64,000 bases of DNA, taken from positions 248,001 through 312,000 of the forward strand of contig NZ_AUHJ01000002.1 of assembly GCF_000423125.1 (NCBI RefSeq). The letters run 5' to 3'. The notes below the pieces were generated by a model. It was not told the DNA's origin and did no database searches. It saw nothing but the letters and a program-made list of their open reading frames with translations. Every line of letters starts with the position of its first letter. The first letter of the stretch is position 1. The position numbers and the translations under genes are program-made. Of this stretch, positions 14,004 through 22,556 are shown piece after piece. Source of the DNA: Haliea salexigens DSM 19537 (lineage in GTDB: Bacteria > Pseudomonadota > Gammaproteobacteria > Pseudomonadales > Halieaceae).

Positions 14004-15713
14004 ATGGCGCAGAGCGTGAATTCTACTAACGTGTATGACAAGCAAGCCACGAGTCTGTCAGATCAGTACAACGCTGTTGATTCGACGCTTGTTCATTCGC
14101 AGTGGGCATTCGGTCTCGAAGATAGAAACCCCGGCTTCGCCTGCGACATAGGCGCCGGCTCCGGCCGCGACGCTAACTGGCTAGCCGAGAAGGGCTGGGA
14201 CGTCATCGCGGTCGAGCCCAGCCGGGGCATGCGCGAACTGGCCATACCCAAATCCCACGCCAATGTCACCTGGCTCGACGACTCCCTGCCGGAACTCTCC
14301 CGCCTGCGCACCCTCGGCCACCGCTTCGACCTGGTGCTGCTCAGCGCCGTCTGGATGCATTTGCCACCGGGCCAGCGCGACCGGGCCTTCCGCATCCTCA
14401 CGGAGCTGCTGAAGCCCGGCGGTACGTTGGTGATCACGTTGCGCCACGGCAGCGATGAGCAGGAGAACCGGGAGCGCGGTTTTCATCCTGTATCCGCCGC
14501 GGAGCTCGCGGTCTTCGCCCAGCGCCGGGCGGTAGTGATGAAGGATCCAGTCCGGCAGCCGGACCAGACCCGCGCCCACGTGGAGTGGGAAACGGTGGTG
14601 TTCACCATCCCGGATGATGGCACCGGCAGTCTGCCGCTGCTGCGCCACATCATTGTCAACGACAACAAGTCGGCGTCCTACAAGCTGGGGCTGCTGCGGG
14701 TGCTCACCCGGATTGCCGAGAGCGCGCCCGGGGTGGTGATGCGGCGCTCGGATGACTGGGTGGAGATTCCGCTCGGTATCGTCGGCCTCTACTGGCTGAA
14801 GCAGTACAAGCCCTTGGTGCTCGACTACCAGTTGCGGGAGCGCCCTAAATCAGGGCAGGGACTTGGTTTCGCCAAGGATGCCTTCTGGAAGCTGGCGCAG
14901 ATATCGCCCTATGACCTGCGCGTGGGCGGCCATCTGGCGGCGGACCATGCCGCCATCGTCACTCAGGCCATCCGCGATGCCTGCGCCAATATCACCACGA
15001 TGCCCACCCGCTACATTACCTGGCCCGGCCGGGCTGACCCTGTATTTGAATTCGAACGGCGCGGGTTTCGTTTCCAGCCGCAGCCGCTGGTGATTTCCGC
15101 GGAGTACCTGGCGCGGTTCGGCGTGTTCCGTGTTCCCGCCGCGATCTGGCAGACTCTGGGCCAGTACGCCTGTTGGCTGGAGCCCGCCATCCTGCGCGAG
15201 TGGGCGGCGCTGCACAGCCAGTGGAATGTGAGTGATCCCCGCGCCGGCGACCAGCAGGTATTTGCCTGGGAGGAGGGGAGGCGCGATACCAGCCTCGCGG
15301 CCGGCCGCTTGCTGGACCTGCGCCAGCAGGGTGTGGACGTGCCCTGCGTGTGGAGTGATACCCGTGTCCGCGACGTGAACCGGCTGCATATCGACCACTG
15401 CTTCCCCTGGTCGCGCTGGTTCAACAATGACCTGTGGAACCTGCTGCCCGCCCGCAGCGACGTCAACCTGGCCAAGGGCGACAAGCTGCCATCCGCGCTG
15501 GCCCTGTCATCCGCGCACGGGCGTATTCTGGACTGGTGGGATCGGGCGTGGCTGGGGTCGCCGTACCGTGAGCGCTTCCTGCTGGAGGCCGCGGTGTCAC
15601 TGCCGACCCTGGTTGAGGAACCGGCCCCCGCGGATATCTACCAGGCCATGCTGCACCAGCGGGCGCGCCTGAAGGCGGACCAGCAGTTGGCGGAGTGGAC
15701 GTTCGGGCGATAA
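14004..15713 (+). CDS. methyltransferase-HNH endonuclease fusion
   Basis: A 569-residue protein. Residues 45-200 are a class I SAM-dependent methyltransferase: FACDIGAGSGRDANWLAEKG (motif I, 46-65), VIAVEPS, and LKPGGTLVITLRHG. It lacks the (D/N/S)PP(Y/F) motif of DNA base methyltransferases, so it resembles small-molecule (TehB/UbiE-type) enzymes. Residues 455-500 carry an HNH-type nuclease motif, HIDHCFPWSRWFNNDLWNLL followed by ARSDVNLAKGDKLP. The middle (about 210-440) is unrecognised. The first 45 codons are AT-rich like the cassette array; from about 14140 the coding is GC-rich like the host, so the composition boundary falls inside the gene. A self-contained modification/cleavage protein is possible; function unknown. 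Confidence 0.7.
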   Translation: MAQSVNSTNVYDKQATSLSDQYNAVDSTLVHSQWAFGLEDRNPGFACDIGAGSGRDANWLAEKGWDVIAVEPSRGMRELAIPKSHANVTWLDDSLPELSRLRTLGHRFDLVLLSAVWMHLPPGQRDRAFRILTELLKPGGTLVITLRHGSDEQENRERGFHPVSAAELAVFAQRRAVVMKDPVRQPDQTRAHVEWETVVFTIPDDGTGSLPLLRHIIVNDNKSASYKLGLLRVLTRIAESAPGVVMRRSDDWVEIPLGIVGLYWLKQYKPLVLDYQLRERPKSGQGLGFAKDAFWKLAQISPYDLRVGGHLAADHAAIVTQAIRDACANITTMPTRYITWPGRADPVFEFERRGFRFQPQPLVISAEYLARFGVFRVPAAIWQTLGQYACWLEPAILREWAALHSQWNVSDPRAGDQQVFAWEEGRRDTSLAAGRLLDLRQQGVDVPCVWSDTRVRDVNRLHIDHCFPWSRWFNNDLWNLLPARSDVNLAKGDKLPSALALSSAHGRILDWWDRAWLGSPYRERFLLEAAVSLPTLVEEPAPADIYQAMLHQRARLKADQQLAEWTFGR

Positions 15714-16021
15714 GCGAACTTTTCCGAGATTCCCCGCCCTGCATTTCCCGGACCACAGTTCATTTGAGGAGGTAGCTCCGTAAGCTCCCCCGTCACGAGT
15801 GCGCCTCATGAAGAAGATCAACGTAAAACAACGGCATTAGTTAGGACACATGTCCGGTTTGTAAAGATGAACCACTACTCCTCGATAGCAATTGCAACAC
15901 ACCCGGTCGTCGTTACTATGGATTGAGCGCAGTTCGCGGCCAGAGCTGGAGCCTCCAACAATGGCTCACTTCGCCGATTAACCGATATTCACCGTTTTTT
16001 GTTCAAGAAGAGGATCGTGCT
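15714..16021. other. intergenic region
   Basis: About 300 bases without a supported gene between the methyltransferase-HNH stop and the DUF1214 start. The open frame of the DUF1214 gene extends back to 15923, but that part has no conserved character. The only notable element is a palindrome at 15842-15855. Confidence 0.6.
15842..15855. promoter_or_regulatory. palindrome TAGGACACATGTCC, possible operator
   Basis: GGACACATGTCC is a perfect 12-bp palindrome preceded by TA. It shares the outer half-sites TAGGAC and GTCC with the two identical 16-bp palindromes at 22392 and 22493. It lies about 165 bases before the chosen start of the DUF1214 gene. It may be a weaker site for the same regulator; inference. 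Confidence 0.4.
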
Positions 16022-17323
16022 GTGACCCAGAATAATGATCATAGTGGTGGCTTGAGCCGCCGGGGCTTCTTTGAGGGTGTAGCGTCGTTTGCCGCACTGG
16101 CATCCATGACGAACTTGCCGCATGCCGCCGCGGAACCGGCCTCGCGGCCTCTGTCTATTGAAAGTAGAACGCGAAGCCTGGCGAAGGGCATTGAACAGGC
16201 GATGCTGACGGGATTGAAGCGGAATTCGGCGCGCTATCCTCTGGGAGAAGCCAGCACGATTGTGCATGTGCTGCAAAACCTGCAGTTGGGGTTGGCAATG
16301 AATTATGTGAATGCGGACCCCGCCCGGCCAACGTTGTTCAATTACATGAATCCGCACGTAAAGCAGGGTGGCGACAATACGGACGCCTTTTATTCGGGCT
16401 TCGCTGTCGATGCCCGGAATACCTATCGGCTCCATGGCAAGTTGGGTGGTGCCCGCTACGTATCCTTTACAACTGTCGAGCGTGACGACTCCACACCCTG
16501 GGGAGGTGCGATGGGTGCTGCCCTGTATGGTCATGAAATGGAAGTTGAGCCCGATGGGAGCTTTGAGGTCATAGTCAGCGCCAAACCTCATGAAGGGAAC
16601 TGGTTACGGATAACGGAAAGGGACTTTCGGGTTACGATTCGCCAGTTCTTCGCGGACTGGGAAAATGAAGCGCCGATGTCTGCCATGGTGGATCTTGTCG
16701 GGGAATCGGGCATAGAGCCCATTGCCAATAATGCAGAAAATATGATGCAAGCGATGGAAGCATCAGTTGGATGGCTGCATACAACGGTCAACTTCTGGCA
16801 GGACGTGATTGATATGTACCGGCAGCACCCGAATGCCTTTAAAAGCTGGCGAGAGTTGACGGGCGACGGGGTGAATGCCACCCCGGGCGGCGACCCGGAT
16901 ATTTGTTACTGGAATATCCCCGAGGGCAAGGCCTTGATTCTGCGTGTGCGGCCCCCTGAGTGCCTGTTCTGGAATGTGGAATTCAACAACCCGTGGTGGG
17001 AAACCATGGATTATCGGTTCCACCTTGCCGGCACCAACAATCACCATGCGGTGCTGGAAGACGACGGCGAGGTTATTCTGGTGGCGGCGCACGAAGATCC
17101 GGGCCTGCCCAACTGGTTGGATACCTGCGGCCACACTGAAGGCATGATGGGCAGACGCTGGATGTTCGCGAAAGAGAACCCGCGCTATAGCTGTACCCTG
17201 GTTGACTTTGATCAACTGGATGCCGTGCTGCCGGCAGGCGTGAAACGGATCACCCCGGAAGGCCGCAAGGAACAGCTCGCCGCGCGCCGGCGAGGGCTCT
17301 ATAAGCGCTTCGTCACCTTGTAA
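16022..17323 (+). CDS. Tat-exported DUF1214 domain protein
   Basis: A 433-residue protein. The GTG at 16022 is chosen because GAAGAGGA stands 8 bases upstream and it places a twin-arginine signal (LSRRGFFEG, residues 11-19) near the N-terminus; the frame is open back to 15923. The C-terminal part has DUF1214 features: DICYWNIPEGKALILRVRPP, FWNVEFNNPWW, and NWLDTCGHTEGMMGRRWMF. DUF1214/DUF1254 proteins are periplasmic, of unknown activity, and frequent in lipid, sterol or aromatic degradation loci. It sits beside a TetR regulator and a TonB receptor, which fits a substrate uptake locus. A palindrome upstream (15842) may link it to the 22.4-kb promoters. Confidence 0.75.
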   Translation: MTQNNDHSGGLSRRGFFEGVASFAALASMTNLPHAAAEPASRPLSIESRTRSLAKGIEQAMLTGLKRNSARYPLGEASTIVHVLQNLQLGLAMNYVNADPARPTLFNYMNPHVKQGGDNTDAFYSGFAVDARNTYRLHGKLGGARYVSFTTVERDDSTPWGGAMGAALYGHEMEVEPDGSFEVIVSAKPHEGNWLRITERDFRVTIRQFFADWENEAPMSAMVDLVGESGIEPIANNAENMMQAMEASVGWLHTTVNFWQDVIDMYRQHPNAFKSWRELTGDGVNATPGGDPDICYWNIPEGKALILRVRPPECLFWNVEFNNPWWETMDYRFHLAGTNNHHAVLEDDGEVILVAAHEDPGLPNWLDTCGHTEGMMGRRWMFAKENPRYSCTLVDFDQLDAVLPAGVKRITPEGRKEQLAARRRGLYKRFVTL

Positions 17324-17347
17324 GCGCGCTCATCGGGTCGGGGCGTG

Positions 17348-17956
17348 CTAAAGGGGTAGGCCCCGGCCACTTTGTAAGCGATTGAGACAATCATCAATCA
17401 GCGTAACCTGGTACTTGCGTGTGTAATACGTGGGGTCCGCCAGCTGATTACAGCTAACGCCTGCCAGGAGGTGCAGCAGCACATTGGTGGCTGCCTGAAT
17501 GTCTGTGCCAGCAGGTATCTCTCCATCAGCTACCGCTTGCTGAAGGTCGCCGCTGAAACGCTCCCTTGCCCCGGTAATACGCAGGCTCATACCAAGCTGT
17601 TCATCGCGACTGGCGATTGCCGAGCTCCAGTAGTGAATTCGAATTTTCCATTCACTGATAAGTTCACGGTTCACCGGCATCAGGGAGAGCATACGTGCGC
17701 GCGCAGCCGCAAGCCCTCGTTTCCTCCGTGTGGCGCGCTGCTCTCGTGAGAGTGCTTGCTGGTTGATCCATTCCTGGGTCTTGCGGATGATGTCTTGCTT
17801 GCCGGAAAAATAGTGCTCGACTACGCCCTTGGACAGGCCGGATCGTTGGGCGATGGCACGGAAGGTAGCCCCTTCAATGCCCTCATCCGCAATGATCTCG
17901 GCCGCCGATCGAGCAATCAAGTTCTGGCGCTCAGCCCTGTGTTCAGCTCTAGGCAT
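17348..17956 (-). CDS. TetR/AcrR family transcriptional regulator
   Basis: A 202-residue one-component repressor. The N-terminal helix-turn-helix is TFRAIAQRSGLSKGVVEHYF (residues 31-50), the classic TetR_N pattern; the C-terminal ligand domain is helical and unassigned (ends VTLIDDCLNRLQSGRGLPL). ATG 17956 (MPRAEHR) is chosen over a TTG at 18004, which would add 16 residues without conservation. It reads away from the DUF1214 gene's 3' end and lies just downstream of the TonB receptor in the same direction, with 48 bases between them. It is the only TetR gene in the window and the natural candidate for the palindromes at 15842, 20400, 22392 and 22493. Confidence 0.85.
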   Translation of the reverse strand: MPRAEHRAERQNLIARSAAEIIADEGIEGATFRAIAQRSGLSKGVVEHYFSGKQDIIRKTQEWINQQALSREQRATRRKRGLAAARARMLSLMPVNRELISEWKIRIHYWSSAIASRDEQLGMSLRITGARERFSGDLQQAVADGEIPAGTDIQAATNVLLHLLAGVSCNQLADPTYYTRKYQVTLIDDCLNRLQSGRGLPL

Positions 17957-18004
17957 CAATGGTTGCCCGATAGGGGGCCTCGTCCGGTTAGTGGTCCAAT
18001 CCAA

Positions 18005-20341
18005 TCAGTAATTGTACGTGACTTCGACCCCAAAGGTTCTGGGGTCACCAAATTGGTTCGCCGCGAAGCCAAAGGCGCCAAAATCAATGCCGTGCACGTA
18101 ATATTCCTCATCGGTCAAATTCTTTGCCCACAAGGCAATGGAAACCCGACCTTGATCCCCTGCCGGGATGTCACTCAGGGCCACACGCGCTGAGAACATA
18201 TCGTAGGCTTCGATGAAGGTACTTTCGAAATTGTCAGGATAAACAGGTTGATCGTCAATATAGGACCAGGCAAGCCTCATGCCCAGGGTGCCAATCGACC
18301 CGATGGGACGGTTGTAATCCAGCGCTACACTGCTCGAATGCTCTGTCAGGAAGGGAATAACGCGGTCATCCTTTACATCGACATTGACGCCTTGCGCAGC
18401 ATCGAACACGGTGTACTCAGTATACTCTCCATCCAGGTAACCATAATTGACAGTGAGCTCCAGGTTTTCGGTAAGAAGCGCCGCCAACTCCAGTTCAAGC
18501 CCGCTGATGCGCGCCTTGCCAGCATTATCAACAATAGATACCGCCCCGGCGTTGGGATCCGGGAGGAAGTTGGACACCTGAATGTCATCGTAGTCGCTGT
18601 AGAAGGCCGCGGCGTTCACCTGCAGCCGCTGATCAAGCCAGCGTGACTTCAGGCCAAGCTCATAGGACCACAAGGTCTCGGAGTCGAAGCCTTGCTGGAA
18701 GGCGCTGACTGTTGTGGCGGCGTGATTGAAGGCACCACTCTTGAAGCCCTTGGCGACTTTGGCGTAGACGGTTCGGGTTTCGTCGATATCCCAGGAGATT
18801 GCGACCATGGGTGAAGTGTCATTGTAGCTGTCATCCACCTCGGTGTAGGGAACGGAAACAATGCCTGAGGATTCGATGCGCAGTTTGTGAAAGTCCTTGT
18901 TTTCTTTTGTGGTCCGGGCCCCAAGGGTAAGTTTCAGGCGATCGTCGAAACCCTCCGGACGCCAGTCCACCTGACCGTACACAGCAAGGGCGTCATTGTC
19001 GAAACCAAACTGGGTGATTACAGGGTTGATGGTGGCACCGAACTGCTCAAAGTAACCAAAATTAACCCCGGGGTTGTTTACGAACGCCTCTTCTTCGAAG
19101 TAGAACAGGCCCAATACATAATTCACCCGATCGGTTGAACCAATCAGTTGGAACTCCTGGGACAGCTGCTCGTAATCGATGTCTCTGAGGAAACCGGTAA
19201 TACCGACATTGGTGCCATCGAGGTCGAGCAGGTTTAGCGAGTCCGTCGTCCGTCTCGCGGTGATCGAGCGCAAACTGACATCGCCCATCGCACCCCATTC
19301 GAAGCTGCCACCCTCAAGGGTTAGCGCATGGCCGGTGATTTTCAGTTCTTCACGTCCGCCATCATTGTTGGAGGCGGTGCTTAAGCGCTCGGACTCGGCA
19401 TAGTTGTGCAGCTGAGTGTTGGAAAAACACGCGCCCTGAATCGGGGTGGGGCTACACAGGAAGCCCTCTGGGTCGAACAGGCCATTGGGCGTGATTCGGG
19501 TGAGCTGCATCAGAGGCGGTGTTCGATCCATCTCGGATCGGTCGTACTCGTAGCGCGCGCTCCATTGATTGTTGATGTCCCACAGCAGAGACAGGCGAAC
19601 TGCCTCGTCATCTTTTTCCCCAAACGTTCTCGAGGACGGTGCTTCCGCGAACGGACTGATGGTTGAAAACACGTTGTCGGCCCAACCATCACGCTGGTAT
19701 TTGCGGTAGGTGATCTTGCTGGATAGCTGGCCCGGGCCTTCTCCGATGCTACCGATGGCGGGGAAATTGACGGTGACCTTGCCAAAACGCTCGTCGAACC
19801 TGCCGACGCCAAATTTGGCATTGAGACCAAACTCTCCAGTGGGCTTCTGGGTAACGAGGTTGATGGCCCCGCCAATGGTGTTCTTGCCGTACAGGGTGCC
19901 CTGCGGGCCTCGCAGGACCTCGATGCGTTCCAGGTCCACGAAATCCAGGAGATTCCCGGTATTTTTCGCGATAAAGACACCATCCAGATAGATGCCAACC
20001 GTGGGTTCAAAATTAATGTTGGGGTTGGTTGTCACGGTTCCGCGGATAGCGATTGTCGCACCGTTACTATCACCGGCGGTTGAGCGGATCTGCAGGTTGG
20101 GTATCTCACCCGTAAGATCCGTGATATCCATAAAGCGGATTTTTTCCAGGGCGTCTCGCGATAATGCCGAGATCGATATGGGGGTATCCTGGAGTGATTC
20201 TTCGCGTTTCTGCGCGGTGACCACCACCTCCTCAAGTGCCAGCTGTTGGGCGATGGCAGCTGCAGGCAGCGTCGCCAGTGTACTGAACAGGGTCGCTGAG
20301 CCGACGGCCAGTACCAGTTGATTGCGAGCATAACGTGCCAT
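18005..20341 (-). CDS. TonB-dependent outer-membrane receptor
   Basis: A 778-residue TonB-dependent receptor. The signal peptide covers residues 1-32. It is followed by a TonB-box-like LEEVVVTAQKREESLQDTP and a plug domain (VDLERIEVLRGPQGTLYGKN near 135-155, then GGAINLVTQKP). The rest is a 22-strand barrel ending in aromatic VEVTYNY. This layout is typical of the large receptors that import hydrophobic or aromatic compounds rather than a classic siderophore receptor, which fits the DUF3604, phosphotransferase and SnoaL neighbours. Start ATG 20341 has AAGGAG in position. The TetR gene follows in the same direction. An imperfect palindrome (20400-20417) lies about 60 bases upstream. Confidence 0.9.
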   Translation of the reverse strand: MARYARNQLVLAVGSATLFSTLATLPAAAIAQQLALEEVVVTAQKREESLQDTPISISALSRDALEKIRFMDITDLTGEIPNLQIRSTAGDSNGATIAIRGTVTTNPNINFEPTVGIYLDGVFIAKNTGNLLDFVDLERIEVLRGPQGTLYGKNTIGGAINLVTQKPTGEFGLNAKFGVGRFDERFGKVTVNFPAIGSIGEGPGQLSSKITYRKYQRDGWADNVFSTISPFAEAPSSRTFGEKDDEAVRLSLLWDINNQWSARYEYDRSEMDRTPPLMQLTRITPNGLFDPEGFLCSPTPIQGACFSNTQLHNYAESERLSTASNNDGGREELKITGHALTLEGGSFEWGAMGDVSLRSITARRTTDSLNLLDLDGTNVGITGFLRDIDYEQLSQEFQLIGSTDRVNYVLGLFYFEEEAFVNNPGVNFGYFEQFGATINPVITQFGFDNDALAVYGQVDWRPEGFDDRLKLTLGARTTKENKDFHKLRIESSGIVSVPYTEVDDSYNDTSPMVAISWDIDETRTVYAKVAKGFKSGAFNHAATTVSAFQQGFDSETLWSYELGLKSRWLDQRLQVNAAAFYSDYDDIQVSNFLPDPNAGAVSIVDNAGKARISGLELELAALLTENLELTVNYGYLDGEYTEYTVFDAAQGVNVDVKDDRVIPFLTEHSSSVALDYNRPIGSIGTLGMRLAWSYIDDQPVYPDNFESTFIEAYDMFSARVALSDIPAGDQGRVSIALWAKNLTDEEYYVHGIDFGAFGFAANQFGDPRTFGVEVTYNY

Positions 20342-20399
20342 GTGATGACTCCTTATTATTGAATATGAAAAAAGTGCATTGGGAAGAATGTGTTGTTGC

Positions 20400-20417
20400 T
20401 GACCGAGCGCTCATTCA
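20400..20417. promoter_or_regulatory. imperfect 18-bp palindrome upstream of TonB receptor
   Basis: TGACCGAGCGCTCATTCA has a perfect 8-bp core GAGCGCTC and outer TGA/TCA arms, 58 bases upstream of the receptor start and overlapping the stop of the DUF3604 gene. TetR-type regulators use sites of this size. It differs in sequence from the 22.4-kb operators. Confidence 0.35.
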
Positions 20418-22276
20418 TCTGCAAGCCTGTCTGCACCAGGTCTGTACCAGATCGGAGAGCTGTAGGCCCGCTCCTGATGTTCCTGCGCGGTCGTTTGCGG
20501 TGCGCTTAGCTCATATTGCGCGATGTCATGTGCAACCCAGTTGGGCGTGGGAATTTCCAGCACGCGGACGTAATAGAAGGCCGCTTCCTGCAGATTGAAG
20601 TCGGGGTCGCGCCAGGTTCCTGACAGCTGTACGGCACCGCGATCATTACGGTACGTCGCCCCGACGACGCCACTGGGCATCCTGGGCAATTCACCGTCTT
20701 CCAGTGCCTGGTCTTCTGACCAGAGGACGTCGTAGACACGCTCCTGACTGGCGCCTTCCTGATCGACCCAGCCTTTGATGATTTGAACGCGGTCCAGATT
20801 GGCGCCCATCGGGTCCTTCATCGCCGAGACCAGAAAGGTGGGGGCACCAGCGCCTGCACTCCGCCGTGGCATGACACTGCCCATGGGCACGCCGTGCTGG
20901 TATCCCCTGGAGACATGGAGCGGGTCCGAGGCGCTGCCATCGTCGAAGTTCCAGCCGCCGAAGAAACGCAACGTAATGCGGGGGCCTGTGGTGGCGTAGA
21001 CCTCGCGTCGCCGCAATGCGTCGAAGATGGCACTTCGCGTATTCTCGGTGGCCCAAACCGCAGCGGAGCCTGCGGCAGCAATATCTTTGACCATTATGTC
21101 GGCCAGTTTTTCGTGGGACGCCGGAATCAGGGTTTGAGCGATCCGGTCCGCTTGCGGCTCGTTGCCCGGGTGATTTCCCCGGAAGTCGTTGTCATCAACA
21201 CTGCTCAATGAGGTGTGGGAGTCGGTGCTGCCGATCATGCCGAACTGATAGGGGTTCACACCCGTACGTAGTTCGATTTCCAAGCCGAGTTTCAGCGCAC
21301 CCCGCGCGTATTCGTGACGCAGCATCCAGGGCTCCTTCGGCGCACTGGCCAGGAGGTTGCCCTGGTCCCAGGTGTAAAAATCGGCGTAGGCATCCTGGGG
21401 GGAAAGGAGAGGATGCGCTTCGGCGTCACCCTTGTACTGGACTACCTCGACCAGAGGTTCCCACTGTGCTCGCAGTGCGGCGTATTCGCGTCCGATCGGA
21501 CGACCATCGGCTGATTCAGCAGGAAACATCAACCCGTTGCTTCCATTGGCATTGTGCGGGATGGCAAAGACCTGGCCACCCGTTGTGGCCTCGTACTGCG
21601 CCAGGTAGTTCCAGAGGTCTCGCGGATCTTCACTGTTGAAGGTTGCGAAAGGCAGAACCTGGTCGGCAAAGCCGCCACCTTCGCGAAAGATGATCACGCG
21701 GTGGAGATTGTTACCGCCGGGTGTCGGGGACCACTCAAAACCCGGTAGCGTGGTAAAAGTACCGGGTTGATTGGTTTCATCCGCCATCTTTACTGACAGG
21801 TCCCAGAACACTTGCTGGGCCTTTGCGTCGTTGAGCTCGGGGTTCCCGAGTTTGCTGAAGAAGTGGACGAAGCCGCCTTTGTTGTCTCCCAGAGCTTCAA
21901 AGGTCTCCACCCATTTCTTCATGCCCGGAATAGCCAGCAACGCCGGCTCTCGTGACTCGATGCCCTGCATCATCCCCAGGTTTTCGGCGTGATCGGCTAC
22001 CACAAGAAAATCCAGCGGCCGCTGCAGCTGTGCCTGTTGCCCGGTACTTGTCGTTACCTCCTCACCCCTGGCAAAACGGTAGGCGTGTTCTGGCGATAGT
22101 GTGAGGTTGCCAAAGAGGTAGCTGTCTGCCGAGAACGCAGAGTGGACGTGGGTGTCGCCCCAAAAAACCTGGGTTGGAGAGAGCGATTTGCAGGGTTCGA
22201 CGGCACCCGCCCGTCCGGTGCCGAGGCATGCGATTACAAGCCCCGCGAAAATTCTGACTGCCTGCTCTCGGCGCAT
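20411..22276 (-). CDS. DUF3604 domain protein (PHP-like), exported
   Basis: A 621-residue protein with a signal peptide (residues 1-25, ending GRAGA). The mature start is VFWGDTHVHSAFSADSYLFG (about 37-56), a PHP-like metal motif (DxHxH). Later motifs include LDFLVVADHAENLG, IPHNANGSNGLMF and GMIGSTDSHTSLSS, all typical of DUF3604. The family is metal-dependent-hydrolase-like, periplasmic, and of unknown substrate; it is frequent in loci for steroid, terpenoid or aromatic use. It is transcribed toward the TonB receptor with 69 bases between them, so the two can share an mRNA. Its promoter (22389-22417) carries a palindromic operator and is divergent from the phosphotransferase promoter. Confidence 0.85.
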   Translation of the reverse strand: MRREQAVRIFAGLVIACLGTGRAGAVEPCKSLSPTQVFWGDTHVHSAFSADSYLFGNLTLSPEHAYRFARGEEVTTSTGQQAQLQRPLDFLVVADHAENLGMMQGIESREPALLAIPGMKKWVETFEALGDNKGGFVHFFSKLGNPELNDAKAQQVFWDLSVKMADETNQPGTFTTLPGFEWSPTPGGNNLHRVIIFREGGGFADQVLPFATFNSEDPRDLWNYLAQYEATTGGQVFAIPHNANGSNGLMFPAESADGRPIGREYAALRAQWEPLVEVVQYKGDAEAHPLLSPQDAYADFYTWDQGNLLASAPKEPWMLRHEYARGALKLGLEIELRTGVNPYQFGMIGSTDSHTSLSSVDDNDFRGNHPGNEPQADRIAQTLIPASHEKLADIMVKDIAAAGSAAVWATENTRSAIFDALRRREVYATTGPRITLRFFGGWNFDDGSASDPLHVSRGYQHGVPMGSVMPRRSAGAGAPTFLVSAMKDPMGANLDRVQIIKGWVDQEGASQERVYDVLWSEDQALEDGELPRMPSGVVGATYRNDRGAVQLSGTWRDPDFNLQEAAFYYVRVLEIPTPNWVAHDIAQYELSAPQTTAQEHQERAYSSPIWYRPGADRLADE

Positions 22277-22388
22277 ACGTTAGCCCTCTGATATCAGTGG
22301 CCAGGCCGGTCTGGATGTGAGCCACCGCAGACGGCAATAATTATTGTTTTGCGTGACGGACTTGCTGGTGCGCCATCACAGTTGTTCA

Positions 22389-22417
22389 GATTAGGACGCG
22401 CGTCCTATAAAAGTCAA
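22389..22417 (-). promoter_or_regulatory. promoter with embedded palindromic operator (DUF3604 side)
   Basis: On the minus strand TTGACT (22417-22412) is a -35 box, and 17-18 bases later CTAATC/TAATCT is a -10 box. The perfect palindrome TAGGACGCGCGTCCTA (22392-22407) fills the spacer, so a bound repressor would block RNA polymerase. The same 16 bases recur at 22493-22508. Confidence 0.65.
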
Positions 22418-22482
22418 TACCAGGCGCTCAGCTGCTTCGCCTGAATTCAGCGCCTTGACGCCACTCGTTCACAAGTTTGTAC

Positions 22483-22512
22483 TTGACATGAGTAGGACGC
22501 GCGTCCTATTTT
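22483..22512 (+). promoter_or_regulatory. promoter with embedded palindromic operator (phosphotransferase side)
   Basis: TTGACA (22483-22488) is a consensus -35 box, and 17-18 bases later CTATTT/TATTTT is a -10 box. The perfect palindrome TAGGACGCGCGTCCTA (22493-22508) lies in the spacer, about 50 bases before ATG 22557. Its layout mirrors the divergent promoter at 22389-22417. Confidence 0.7.
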
Positions 22513-22556
22513 TCGAAAGAGCCGTGACACGACAACCTGAGGAGAAAGACCAGCCA

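Noticed and set aside
22455-22556. Upstream start for the phosphotransferase
   Set aside because: It would run through the promoter and operator; ATG 22557 has a ribosome site.
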